DNA from: JAGPHI01 sp036661035
GTDB lineage: Bacteria; Bacillota; Clostridia; Oscillospirales; Ruminococcaceae
Length of the DNA: 21,255 bases
Assembly: GCA_036661035.1 (NCBI GenBank)
Contig: JAVWZM010000037.1
Coordinates: 1 to 21,255 of the forward strand
Direction: 5' to 3'
The stretch's first letter is position 1; every line of letters starts with the position of its first letter. The translations under genes and the position numbers were made by a program. The notes under the pieces are model-generated. The model worked only from the letters and a program-made list of their open reading frames with translations. It had not been told where the DNA came from and did not search any database. Positions 8,666-18,300 of this stretch are shown here, in pieces.

Positions 8666-8700
8666 TCGTATAAGTAGAACTGATGTAGAAAAATTTTAAT
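8637..8700 (+). repeat. Tandem duplication of the pdp 3' end
   Basis: Two 30-base copies at 8637-8666 and 8671-8700 (period 34, 26 of 30 identical). Copy 1 holds the last codons of pdp and its TAA. Copy 2 lies after the stop but still spells TDVEKF and a TAA in its own frame. It looks like a slippage duplication now drifting as untranslated sequence. Confidence 0.85.
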
Positions 8701-8710
8701 AAAGTATTTA

Positions 8711-8755
8711 TTATCCGGCTTTTTAGTGGCAGTATGCTGCCAAAAAGCCGGATAA
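8711..8755 (+). terminator. Long stem-loop at the end of the nucleoside operon
   Basis: TTATCCGGCTTTTT (8711-8724) pairs perfectly with 8742-8755. Inside it, GGCAG-TATG-CTGCC continues the stem after a 3-base bulge. Placed 46 bases after pdp, it probably marks or protects the transcript 3' end. There is no T-run after it on either strand, so it is not a textbook intrinsic terminator. Confidence 0.45.
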
Positions 8756-9012
8756 AGTAGCAGCTATATCGCCATATAAAATTGCAGTGTCAATTTTTGT
8801 ACCGGCATGTACTTTTACCATTTTAAGGCATTGTGCCCACCCCATACCAATATACAAAAAACACATGGGTTTTGTAGTATAAAAGCGACCGCTTATCCAC
8901 AATGCGATTTAATCGCATTTACTAAGCTAGAAGATTTTATTTGCACCGGAGAATTTCAAGGAGGTGTTCTTGTTTATCCGGTAACGAACGCAGAGTATTT
9001 GTTTTTGATTTT
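8756..9012. other. Intergenic leader upstream of the surface-protein gene
   Basis: No convincing gene. It holds a perfect 8-base dyad, AATGCGAT-TTA-ATCGCATT (8901-8919), that could be an operator or small hairpin. It also holds an orphan ribosome binding site, AAGGAGG (8958-8964), followed by TTG-TTT-ATC-CGG-TAA, a four-codon frame too short to call. A TATAAA at 8879-8884 has no good -35. I could not match a known riboswitch here. Confidence 0.4.
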
Positions 9013-9026
9013 AAGGAGGAAATGTA

Positions 9027-10577
9027 TTGAAACGGAAAATTTTACACAAGGTGGAATCGGCATTTCTTGCAATTTTAATGTTGATTTCGGTAATGTCAGG
9101 CAGTATTATGCCTGTACTCGCACTGGATAATAATATTGCACAGCCCATAGCGGAAGGAACTGTACAAAAAGACGCCGCCCAGCAAAGCGCAGCACCGGCA
9201 GAAAAAGAAAAGCCCGTGCCAAGTGCAATACCGGGCGTTTTGGTTTTCAAAGACGGCAACGAGATATCGGCGCCGCCTGTAGCAAACCTAGCCTCGGGCG
9301 AAGTGGAAATAGGCACAGAGCTTGTGCTTAGTACACCGCTTATAAGCAAAACGCCCGAAAACCCAGCCGATATTTACTATACTACAGATGGCAGCGAGCC
9401 TACCTCGCAAGCACCAAGTATAGCATACCTAAGCCCAATTGTAATTGATAAACCCGTTACAATTAAAGCCGTGGTTATCGACGATACATACAACAAAAGC
9501 GAGGCAATTACACTTTCGTTTACTGTAAAGGCAACGGAGGCTGCACAGCCCCCTGTAACACAGGATAATGCTGTGCCCACACCTCCAGCAAATGATGCGC
9601 TACTGCCTGTAGCACCTCCGGCAAATGATGCGGTATTGCCTGTAGCACCTACGGCAGACGCATCGATTTCCACCATTGCAGACGCACGTAAGTTAGAAAA
9701 AGGAAAATTGGCAACCGTCGAGGGCATTGTAACGATGGTTGATAAGCAAAATGTTTACATACAAGATGCCACTGCCGGAATTTGCGTAAGGCTTAAAGCG
9801 CTTGATGATACAATTAAACTGGGTAATACATTAAAGGCACAAGGCAAGCTGGGCGAATATAATAGCTTAAAGCAACTTAATATTGCCAACAATGCCGATA
9901 TTAAAGTTATTAATACTGTCAGCGAGCTACCCGCGGCAAAACTAATTACGTTGAGTGATCTTGCAAATAAAGAAACAGCCGAAAGTTTAGAGTCCCAGCG
10001 CGTAAAAATTAAAGATGTGGTTATTGATCCATTGGTTACAGATAAAACTTCTGTTATTACCGATAAAAATGGAGTTAAGGCTAATATCTATGGAATAGGA
10101 GAAATAACAAATCTTAAAAATGGCAGCACAATAATTTCCATAAACGCCATTGTAAGCCAACATAAAGAAAATTATCAATTGCGTATTGCAGATCCAAGCG
10201 ATGTTGAGTTACCACTTGCTCCTGCCGAAAAGCCGAAACCTATTAAAATAAGCGAAGCAAGAATACTAAAAGCATATGCTGAAGCTACTGTCGAAGGCGT
10301 TGTTACCATGGTTGACGGTTATGATGTGTTCATAGAAAATGCGTCTGACGCCGGAATATGCGTCAATATGGATAAAGAAATAATCACCAACAAAAAAATA
10401 TATATCGGTGATACCATAACAGTTACCGGTAAAAAAATGACGCTCGAAAAGTCAAAATATCTTATTAAACTTGAAGTGGTTGGCGCTGAAAATGTTGAAA
10501 ACAAGGGAAAAATTTCAGAGTTACCGCTACAAACAGTTACTCTTGCCGCTGTAAAAGGCCATGAGGAGGATTTTTAA
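9027..10577 (+). CDS. Secreted multidomain surface protein, N-terminal part, ended by an in-frame TAA
   Basis: First 516 residues of a protein meant to be about 2,053 long. The TTG start at 9027 follows AAGGAGGA (9013-9020) by 6 bases; the nearby ATG at 9022 runs straight into TGA. A signal peptide is seen at residues 1-32 (cleavage after VLA). Next is a chitobiase/hexosaminidase C-terminal-like beta domain with YYTTDGSEPTS at about 90-168. A linker follows with a duplicated 11-residue unit around PPANDA. An OB-fold-like module spans about 214-392, and a second such module starts near 405 and is interrupted by TAA at codon 517. The reading frame continues unchanged after the stop, so this is one gene broken by a point nonsense change. 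If only this part is made, it would be secreted without an anchor. Confidence 0.8.
   Translation: MKRKILHKVESAFLAILMLISVMSGSIMPVLALDNNIAQPIAEGTVQKDAAQQSAAPAEKEKPVPSAIPGVLVFKDGNEISAPPVANLASGEVEIGTELVLSTPLISKTPENPADIYYTTDGSEPTSQAPSIAYLSPIVIDKPVTIKAVVIDDTYNKSEAITLSFTVKATEAAQPPVTQDNAVPTPPANDALLPVAPPANDAVLPVAPTADASISTIADARKLEKGKLATVEGIVTMVDKQNVYIQDATAGICVRLKALDDTIKLGNTLKAQGKLGEYNSLKQLNIANNADIKVINTVSELPAAKLITLSDLANKETAESLESQRVKIKDVVIDPLVTDKTSVITDKNGVKANIYGIGEITNLKNGSTIISINAIVSQHKENYQLRIADPSDVELPLAPAEKPKPIKISEARILKAYAEATVEGVVTMVDGYDVFIENASDAGICVNMDKEIITNKKIYIGDTITVTGKKMTLEKSKYLIKLEVVGAENVENKGKISELPLQTVTLAAVKGHEEDF
9580..9645 (+). repeat. Two 33-base in-frame repeats in the linker
   Basis: Copies at 9580-9612 and 9613-9645 differ at only a few positions and each encode about 11 residues containing PPANDA and LPVA. 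They form a flexible Pro/Ala linker between the chitobiase-like domain and the first OB-like module. Confidence 0.85.
10575..10577 (+). other. In-frame TAA nonsense codon inside the surface-protein gene
   Basis: The codons read GAT-TTT-TAA-AGC-GAG-CGC. Frame 0 stays open from 10578 to 15185. Aligning the interrupted module with module 1, ESLESQRVKIKD matches EDF-stop-SERIEIKD without a gap, so the stop replaces one residue, probably Glu (GAA to TAA, one base). No frameshift is needed to restore the frame. Confidence 0.85.
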
Positions 10578-10601
10578 AGCGAGCGCATAGAAATAAAAGA
10601 T

Positions 10602-13600
10602 TTGCTGCTGCAAAGCTATTATCCAAACTTAAAATCAAACTCAGAAGTAAGCGACGGAACACTTACTTATAATGTTTTCCGCATGCCGGAAAAAGCAGGC
10701 TTAGCAGCGGGAACATATGTTAATATTCGTACAATTGTAAGCCGCTACTCCACAAGCAATAAAGGCGGATATCAATTGCGCATTGCCAATGCTGAAGGCA
10801 TTGATATTTTAAAGGATACATATGGCCCTCAAATTGATATATCAATGCTAGATGATAAAACAAGCCCTGCACAAGTAGGAGAAGATTATCGTGTGGCAGT
10901 TATCGCTGAAGATATTGCGAAAGTTAAAGATGTTAAGCTAAATTACACAATGGGTACTTTAGCGGCAAAAACACTGGACATGGAAACAAGCGGCGCAGAT
11001 TTATATGCCGCTATAATCCCGGGAAAAGATATAAAGGGCGGTAAGCTTATATTAAAAATTACCGCTACAGATAGCTTAAATAATCCACGCATAGTAACCA
11101 TAGAAAAAGTAATTGCAGATGCACCTAGAGTATTAGCTGTAAGCCCTATGGACAAAGCAAGCACAGGGAACAATTTGTGCCCTGCCATTACAGTTAAATT
11201 TGAAAATGCTTCTGCAAAACCAACTGTAACCATGGAGCTGGACGGCGTTCCCGTTACGCCTGTCGAACTTAATAAAGACGCAAACGAAGCAAAATATCAG
11301 CCTACAGACAACCTAAAAGAAGGCGAACACACCGTAAAGGCAGTTATTACTCGCGAAGACAAAGTTTCTACAGAATATAGTTGGAAGTTTACAGCAGGGG
11401 ATATAGGCTATAAAGCTTATTTCGGGCAAGTACACTCGCATACTGCGGACTCCGACGGTATCGGCACCCCCGAAGAAGCCTTTAGCTATGCAAAGGATAA
11501 AGCCGAAAACATAGACTTCCTTGCAATCACAGACCACTCAAACATGCTATTAGACAGCGGCTCCGACCTTAAAGCAGCGTTAGACGCAACCACTGTAGAG
11601 GGCACAGGCTCTAAAAAATGGGCGCATCAGCACAAGCTTGCAAATGCTATTAATAATGATCCGAACAGCAATTTTGTTGCTATTCTCGGCTGGGAAATGA
11701 CGTGGAATGGCTCTAAGCCAGGTACAACCGACAAGCTTAACCAAGTAGGCGCGGCAGGCCATATGAATACATTTAATTCGCCATTTATTGCAAGCCGCGA
11801 CGACACGTCGCAAACACTGGAAACAAACTATAATAAGCTTGTTGCATACAATGCATCTCAACAGGTACAAGAAAATAAAACCTTCAGCCAGTTTAATCAC
11901 CCGGGCGACACCTTTGGCGATTTTTATAATTTTGACCAATGGAGCCTAGAGCGCGACGAAGTAATGAGCCTATTAGAGGTAGGCAATGGCGAGGGCTTGG
12001 TAGGCTCTAGCGGCTACTTCCCAAGCTACGATTATTACAACAAGGCTCTTGATAAGGGCTGGCACGTTGCCCCGTCTAACAACCAAGACAACCATAAGGG
12101 CAAATGGGGAGATGCAAATACAGCACGTACAGTTGTTATTGCACCTACACTTAATTATGCAAACGTGATGAAAGCCCTGCAAAATCGCAATGTGTACGCA
12201 ACCGAAGACAACAACCTAAACGTAATGTATTACGCCAACGGCCAGATAATGGGCACAAGGCTTGGTACAGCAGATTCTTATCCGAAAGAGATAAACTTTG
12301 AAATTGCGGTTAAAGACCCTGATGCAAGCGACGCCATATCACAAATATCTGTTATTACAGAGGGCGGCACAGAGGTAATAAGCAAGCAATTTACTTCAAA
12401 CGAAGCAACATGGAATTACACACAGCCCGCCGAGCAAAGCTATTATTATCTGCGCATAGTGCAGGCAGACGGCAATGTTGCCGTAACAGCACCTGTATGG
12501 ACGGGCAAAACCTCAAGCGTAGGCATGTCTGAAGTAGAAGCAGACAAAGCCCTTGTGATACGCGGAGATGAAGTTGCTGTTACAGGCACCTTCTTCAACA
12601 ACAACCTAGACGATGTACTTGTGCAGGAAATGCAAGTTTTAAACGGAACTGATGTTATTGCATCGACAGATTTTAACAAAACACCTGTTGCAATCGCACG
12701 TTCGGGAAAAGCAAAATTCAGCTTCAAACCGACAAGCTTAGGTAATCTAAGCCTTACACTAAAGGCTAAAGTGAAGGTAAATGGTATACCAAAGGAATAT
12801 TCACTTCCGTTTAGCCTATCTGTAAAAGATGCTGAGTATACTCCTGTAATTATGCTGGACGGCGCACACAACAACGCATATACAACAGGCTACTATGCAA
12901 ACAACTATTCGGCATTAATACAAATGGCAGTAACTAAGGGCGCAAAATTTGTGCTTAACACCGCTCCATTTACAGACAAAACATTCGAGGGCGTAGATGT
13001 GTTGCTTCTTCCCGATGCGCACAGCCGCTTAGATGACATTAAGAGCATGGGATACAAGGCCGCAGAGCTTGCCGCATTTGAAAAATATATCGAACAAGGC
13101 GGCAATGCAATCTTAACCAGCCTTGCAGACTACAAAGATGGAAAAGAAAAAGCCACAGATGCAGTGGCAAATGATAATTGGAGCGCTTCAAAATGGTCTA
13201 ACGGCAGCCAAACAAACGCATTCTTAAAAGCAATTGGCACGCAAATTCGTGTAGGTGATGACCAACTGGCAGATACAAGCAATGGTTTCCGACTTTATTT
13301 CGACACCTATAACGACAAGAGCCAATACAGCTTAACAACTAATATGCCCCATGTCCACGACGATAACGGCGTGGAGCAAGATGCACTATTAAAATACAGC
13401 TTCTTCTCCGGCTGCTCCGTATATTTAAAAGACAAATCCGATACGGCAGAATACTTGGTAAAAGCCGATAAATGTGACGGCAAAGAAATAGGTGCTTACG
13501 ACAAAGACGGAGACGGTGCAGGCGCACCAAGCGGCAAAGAGCTATATGCCCTTGCAGTAGACGATTTACCGGGTACTTCAGGCAAAATAGCAGTAGCCGG

Positions 13601-15188
13601 CACAAGCCTATTCTCAAACTTTGAGATAAGCGGGCCAAACGCAACTTCATATTCCAACAGCCGCTTGCTTTCTAATATTTTCGATTGGATGATTTTAAAA
13701 GACCAAAAAATTGCAGATATTCGTAAAGACGCAAACGCAGACGGCAAGCCCGACCTATTCGCCACAGGCGAAAGAGTACAAGTGACAGGCTATGCAACCA
13801 CCGAATCCATGGCAGTTACACAGGAGAAAGGCAAGAAAAACGCATTCTTCGACGTGATTTATCTTCAAGACGAAACAGGCGGTATCACAGTGTTCGGTGT
13901 TTCGGGACGAAAGGTAAAAAATGGGGATAAACTTACATTAAGAGGCGTTATAGACGACTATCAAGGCGATTACGAGCTGATGATTAGCGACGAAAAAGGC
14001 GACGTAATTTACCAAAACGAGAACAAAGAGCAGCTTCCAAGGCTTTTTGCCACAGGTAACGTAAACGCGGCAAATCAAGGCTGGTTTGCAAAGCTTGAGG
14101 GCAAGGTGGAGCGCTTTGGCACAGATGATAATGCTATCATTATCAACGACGGTACAGGCGAAACACGCGTATTCCTAGACGGATACATCGGCTCCTCCAA
14201 GGGCAACGAGGCGATGTACGGCAAGTGGAACAAGGACATCGCAGTGGGCGATACCATTAGCGCATTAGGCTTTATTTCGGCAGATCCACTTGGCAACCGT
14301 ATTCGTGTGCGCGACACGGAAGAAATAGTAGTAACTAAAAAAGCAGAAGTTGCGCCGGTACCTACACCTACCCCAACGCCGGAGCCTACACCTGCACCGG
14401 CTCCTGTGAAAAAGAAACCACAGGCAAATAAAGATGCAGTAAATGCAAAAACTACAATTACTTCAAAGCAAGTAGAAGATGAATTTAAAAATGCTAAAGG
14501 CACAGAGGTAGAGCTAGAGCTAAAGGACAAAACCTCGGTAAGCACAGATGCATTTAAACTTCTTGCGGGAAATAAGGATAAAGAGCTTGTTATTAAAGGC
14601 AAGGGCTTTAGCTGGAGCTTTGAGGGAAAAGATTTAACAGGCGAAAACATGGCAGAAGAAACCTTTAACGCTGAAATCAAGTTGGCAACCCCAAATAAAG
14701 AAGATATCGACAAAGCCATACAAGAGCAAGGCGCTAAAGCAGAAGAAATAGTATATATCAACTTTGCACATCATGGCAAATTGCCGGGTAAAGCAACAGT
14801 AACAATTAATCTTGGCAAGGAAAACGCAGGCAAAATAAAGCATTTATATTATTTCAACGACCAAACCAACAAAATGGAATATATCAGCACCTCGATTATA
14901 GACGCTGAGGGAAATGCTACATTTACCATAGAGCATTGCTCCGATTATGTAATGCTTACTCAGCTTATAAACGAAAACGATGCTAAAAAAGCAGACGAAT
15001 CGGCGCCCGAAGCCCCTAAAAAGGACGACGACAAAAAGACCGATGACAAACAAGACGCATCGTCGCAGATTACTGAAACAAATGCACCAAAATCCAATAC
15101 AGGCATTTTTGTAATACTGGGTATTGCAGTAGCTGCCGCCGCAATAATAGTGGTAGTATTGGTAATCCGCAAAAAGAAGTCGGAGTAA
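10602..15188 (+). CDS. Surface protein, remainder: OB-like modules, PHP/CehA-type metallohydrolase, membrane anchor
   Basis: Same frame as the 9027 part. The start at 10602 is a TTG with no adjacent ribosome binding site, so it is more likely a continuation than a separate gene. Residues counted from 10602: end of OB-like module 2 (1-80); beta-sandwich region (85-265); PHP-type hydrolase (270-560) with metal-ligand motifs HSH (278-280), ITDHSN, GWEMTW, GHMN, FNHPGD and DNH, as in CehA/McbA proteins; beta region (645-745); glutaminase-like fold (750-1010) containing DKDGDG; a calcium-loop-like DANADGKPD near 1045; two further OB-like parts (to about 1250); Pro/Thr linker near 1252-1270; a beta domain; and a membrane helix ending in RKKKSE. 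I infer an extracellular phosphoesterase or nuclease-like role; the substrate is unknown. Without the upstream signal peptide it would not be exported. Confidence 0.75.
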   Translation: MLLQSYYPNLKSNSEVSDGTLTYNVFRMPEKAGLAAGTYVNIRTIVSRYSTSNKGGYQLRIANAEGIDILKDTYGPQIDISMLDDKTSPAQVGEDYRVAVIAEDIAKVKDVKLNYTMGTLAAKTLDMETSGADLYAAIIPGKDIKGGKLILKITATDSLNNPRIVTIEKVIADAPRVLAVSPMDKASTGNNLCPAITVKFENASAKPTVTMELDGVPVTPVELNKDANEAKYQPTDNLKEGEHTVKAVITREDKVSTEYSWKFTAGDIGYKAYFGQVHSHTADSDGIGTPEEAFSYAKDKAENIDFLAITDHSNMLLDSGSDLKAALDATTVEGTGSKKWAHQHKLANAINNDPNSNFVAILGWEMTWNGSKPGTTDKLNQVGAAGHMNTFNSPFIASRDDTSQTLETNYNKLVAYNASQQVQENKTFSQFNHPGDTFGDFYNFDQWSLERDEVMSLLEVGNGEGLVGSSGYFPSYDYYNKALDKGWHVAPSNNQDNHKGKWGDANTARTVVIAPTLNYANVMKALQNRNVYATEDNNLNVMYYANGQIMGTRLGTADSYPKEINFEIAVKDPDASDAISQISVITEGGTEVISKQFTSNEATWNYTQPAEQSYYYLRIVQADGNVAVTAPVWTGKTSSVGMSEVEADKALVIRGDEVAVTGTFFNNNLDDVLVQEMQVLNGTDVIASTDFNKTPVAIARSGKAKFSFKPTSLGNLSLTLKAKVKVNGIPKEYSLPFSLSVKDAEYTPVIMLDGAHNNAYTTGYYANNYSALIQMAVTKGAKFVLNTAPFTDKTFEGVDVLLLPDAHSRLDDIKSMGYKAAELAAFEKYIEQGGNAILTSLADYKDGKEKATDAVANDNWSASKWSNGSQTNAFLKAIGTQIRVGDDQLADTSNGFRLYFDTYNDKSQYSLTTNMPHVHDDNGVEQDALLKYSFFSGCSVYLKDKSDTAEYLVKADKCDGKEIGAYDKDGDGAGAPSGKELYALAVDDLPGTSGKIAVAGTSLFSNFEISGPNATSYSNSRLLSNIFDWMILKDQKIADIRKDANADGKPDLFATGERVQVTGYATTESMAVTQEKGKKNAFFDVIYLQDETGGITVFGVSGRKVKNGDKLTLRGVIDDYQGDYELMISDEKGDVIYQNENKEQLPRLFATGNVNAANQGWFAKLEGKVERFGTDDNAIIINDGTGETRVFLDGYIGSSKGNEAMYGKWNKDIAVGDTISALGFISADPLGNRIRVRDTEEIVVTKKAEVAPVPTPTPTPEPTPAPAPVKKKPQANKDAVNAKTTITSKQVEDEFKNAKGTEVELELKDKTSVSTDAFKLLAGNKDKELVIKGKGFSWSFEGKDLTGENMAEETFNAEIKLATPNKEDIDKAIQEQGAKAEEIVYINFAHHGKLPGKATVTINLGKENAGKIKHLYYFNDQTNKMEYISTSIIDAEGNATFTIEHCSDYVMLTQLINENDAKKADESAPEAPKKDDDKKTDDKQDASSQITETNAPKSNTGIFVILGIAVAAAAIIVVVLVIRKKKSE

Positions 15189-15216
15189 TAAAACATATAG
15201 CAGTAAACAGCACTAG

Positions 15217-15281
15217 CAAAATAAGCCGTCATTAAGCGGCAAAAGCAACTAAACAAAATAAGCCGTCGTTAAGCGGCAAAA
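15217..15281. repeat. Pair of 28-base direct repeats
   Basis: Copies at 15217-15244 and 15254-15281 differ at one base (period 37). Each contains GCCG-N8-CGGC, able to form a short hairpin, flanked by A-runs. They sit between the surface-protein stop and the shared terminator. Confidence 0.8.
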
Positions 15282-15326
15282 AAGGCAGAGATGTTATCCA
15301 TAGGATAATCAATCTCTGCCTTTTCA
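15280..15326. terminator. Bidirectional intrinsic terminator between convergent genes
   Basis: AAAAGGCAGAGAT (15280-15292) pairs with ATCTCTGCCTTTT (15312-15324). The inner TTATCC-ATA-GGATAA extends the stem past small bulges. T-runs occur on both strands, so it can end the rightward surface-protein transcript and the leftward cyclase transcript. Confidence 0.85.
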
Positions 15327-15369
15327 GTTTAGAACTTAAGCGTAGCAACACAGCCGCCAATTTTGCTAT

Positions 15370-18300
15370 CTACTGTTTTTTGTATTCGGTAATGTTATCA
15401 ATATCCACAAGGCATGCCTCTTTGCCGTTAAGCCAATTTATCCATGAGGCAGTTTCTTTCAGCCACATTTTCAATTCGCCATTGTAAATCTCGGTAACAT
15501 ATTTATCTTCTCCGCTTTCACGCAGCGCAAGCATGGGGCATGTATCACAGGGGCGTGTTTTATTCCACAAGGTTTTATAGCAAAGCTCGCCAACCTTGGC
15601 ATTTGGAAGTATTGTTTTTATTTTGTCGTTTATAAACAAAAGCTCAAAGCTTTCGGCGTCGCAAACATTGGCAAAGGTGTCTCGGCTATTCGCAATAGAA
15701 TACGCAGTTTCTCTCGCGGAATTACATTTTTCAAGCGCACGCATTTTCAGCACGAATACCCCCATAATATTCGCAATATTATGGTAATCGGTAAGGTCGT
15801 TTTTATTTGGAATGTGTTTTTTATCACAACTGTCAAAGCTGATAAAGCCCATAAATTCCGAGTTTTTCTCAAAAGCTATTTGCACCAAGCTTTTTGCATC
15901 ATGCTGTAAAAATATGGATTTCAAGCTGAAGCTTGCCATGGCAATGTCAGGTAAAAACAGTATTCCGTCTTTGTCAAAATTATCTTGATAAAGGCGTCCG
16001 TCTTCAAGGGCAAGCATTTGCAAATTACCACGCTGCGTGGCAAGGCTATCTGTTGCCCATTCAAAAGTGCATTTAACATATTTGCTGTCTTCGCTTTTTT
16101 CAAACACCGATACGCGGCTTAAATTATAATGCTTTGCCAAAAGCTCCAGCACAGATTGTATTGCTTCTGTTTTATCGTCGGCATCATACATAATGCGAAA
16201 CACGTATTCTGTAATGTTTTTCTCAAATCCTTTAGATTCAAGCATAGCATTTCCGTCTATGGTGTTTACCGCAGAAACGCCCTCCTGCATGTCTTCACTA
16301 TACAGCGAAAACGTATCGCGTCCTTTTTGCTTTGCATCGTATAAAGCCGCATCGGAATGTCTGTAAAGCTCGTCGTATGTAGTGCCGTGGCTGCTGTAAA
16401 TGGCAGCGCCGATACTTACCGACATGTCGTAATCTTCTCCGCGCTTAGAATACACTTCGCGCACATTGTTGCAAATTTCAAGTGCCTTAGATTCGCATTT
16501 TCTTTCGCTTTGCACGTTTTTCATAAGCACTACAAATTCGTCGCCGCCTATGCGCCCCATTATATCATCATCTCGGAACAGCATGGATATTTTGGCGGCA
16601 GTCTGCGATAAAACCGCATCTCCAAAAGCGTGTCCAAAGGCATCGTTAAAATGCTTAAAGTAATCTATATCAATAATATAGAAAATATGCGAGCCGTGCT
16701 TGCCTTCGGCACTTGTAAGAAATTGGTTAATTTTCTCCTCCACATAGCTTTTGTTGTAAAAGCCCGTAAGCAAATCGTGTGTGGATTTATACACAAGCTC
16801 CAGCTCTTTTTCTTTCTCGGTGTTTATGTTTTCTACATAGGCAAAGCCCCTTAATTCGTTTGATATCGGATCTTCAAACAAATGCATGGTGCAGCGCACC
16901 CATATAAATTTTCCGTCTTCGTCCGGGCGGCGATATTCATGGCATATTTCAGTTTTGCCATCTGCATACGCATTAAGCACATTATCAAGAGAAAATCGGC
17001 GCGTAAAGCCCTCGCTATCCTCAGGATATGTAGCTTTAAGGGCAAAAGAAGCCACCATTTCAGAATAATTGGGAGTGGTTTTAATCCCAAACATCTTTTC
17101 CCAATTTTGTGTGCCAAACGCTATTGAATTGCGAGTGATATTCACCTCATACACAGTTGCAGATTTGGATATCATCAGCTCGTAATGCTTGCTTTCTCTG
17201 ATTGCCTTTTGCTCTTTTACTTTTCTGCTGTTTATATTAGTGGTGTAAACCCTAATACTTATATCGCCCGAAAACCCGTCTTTTATAATATTTATTCCTG
17301 TTTCAAGCCATAAATCTTTGTTTTTGCCTTTGCTGTATTTAAACTCGGCTTTTAAAATTCTCCGTCCTTTTTTAAACGCCTCTATAATTACCTGTTCCGA
17401 AAAAATATAGCTTATGTTTCCGGCATATTCCGGATAAATTTCATCGCATACCAATTTCATCAGTTCTTTATATCCTGACGGAGGGTTTATATGCAGATTT
17501 TTCGCCCATTCGTTATTATACCGCACTACTTTGTCGTGGGTTACATTTGCCTCAAACGCAAATAAAAGCTCACTTGTAATTGCCTCGCCAAAATCCTTTT
17601 CGTGTTTAAGATGCATTGCCTCCGTAACGTCCTTGCGCATGCCAACGGCACGTATTGGTTTGCCGTCATCATCAAATATATTTATCAATTGCAGCTGCAA
17701 TATGCGTTCGCTGCCCGATAGGTCGTTTACGCATATTGTGCATTGCGAGCTGGCATCGCCTCTATCTATTCTATTGTAAAATTCTTTAAAATCTTGTTTG
17801 CTGCGCTGTGCTATAATCTTTAATTTTACAATGCCCTCCATGCCACCTTCTATTACTGCCGGCATGCCAAATTCTTCAAAATCGGAGGTTTGAGTAGTGA
17901 TGCGCTTTGTTTGAACATCGTACTCAAACAAAGTAATGTCTGAAAACGCCATAGCAAGCTCGTAGCTTTTTTGGCTGATGCGAAGTGCCTGCTCTACATC
18001 TTTATAATGAGTGATGTCGGAAATAATGCTTTGTACGTACTGCTTTTTATCTCTTGCAATAATTATCTGAGCATTGTCCATTACCCAAAATGTTGTTTTG
18101 TCTTTACGCAGCATTTTATACTCAAAGGTAAATGCATCTTCACTGCCTTTTTGCTCGTTAATAACTGTGCCAAACACATTTTTGCTCGGCTCTGCAATTA
18201 TTTTGTTATGCTCTGCATGATAAAGGTCTTCTAAAGTGTATCCGGTAAGCGTTGTAAAGCCACGGCTTACATATACTATGGGAAACCCCTTTGTCATTTC

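Noticed and set aside
8807..9130. Open frame of 107 codons on the plus strand before and into the surface gene
   Set aside because: It has no ribosome binding site, its composition is odd, and it overlaps the clear signal peptide start at 9027 in another frame.
10564..10577. Programmed ribosomal frameshift at the AGGAGGA-TTTTTAAA sequence
   Set aside because: The frame after the stop is the same as before, so a single -1 or +1 shift would leave the correct frame; only read-through or a sense codon explains continuity.
10575..10577. Selenocysteine or recoded stop
   Set aside because: The codon is TAA, not TGA, and other genes in the window end normally in TAA, so recoding of this codon is unlikely.
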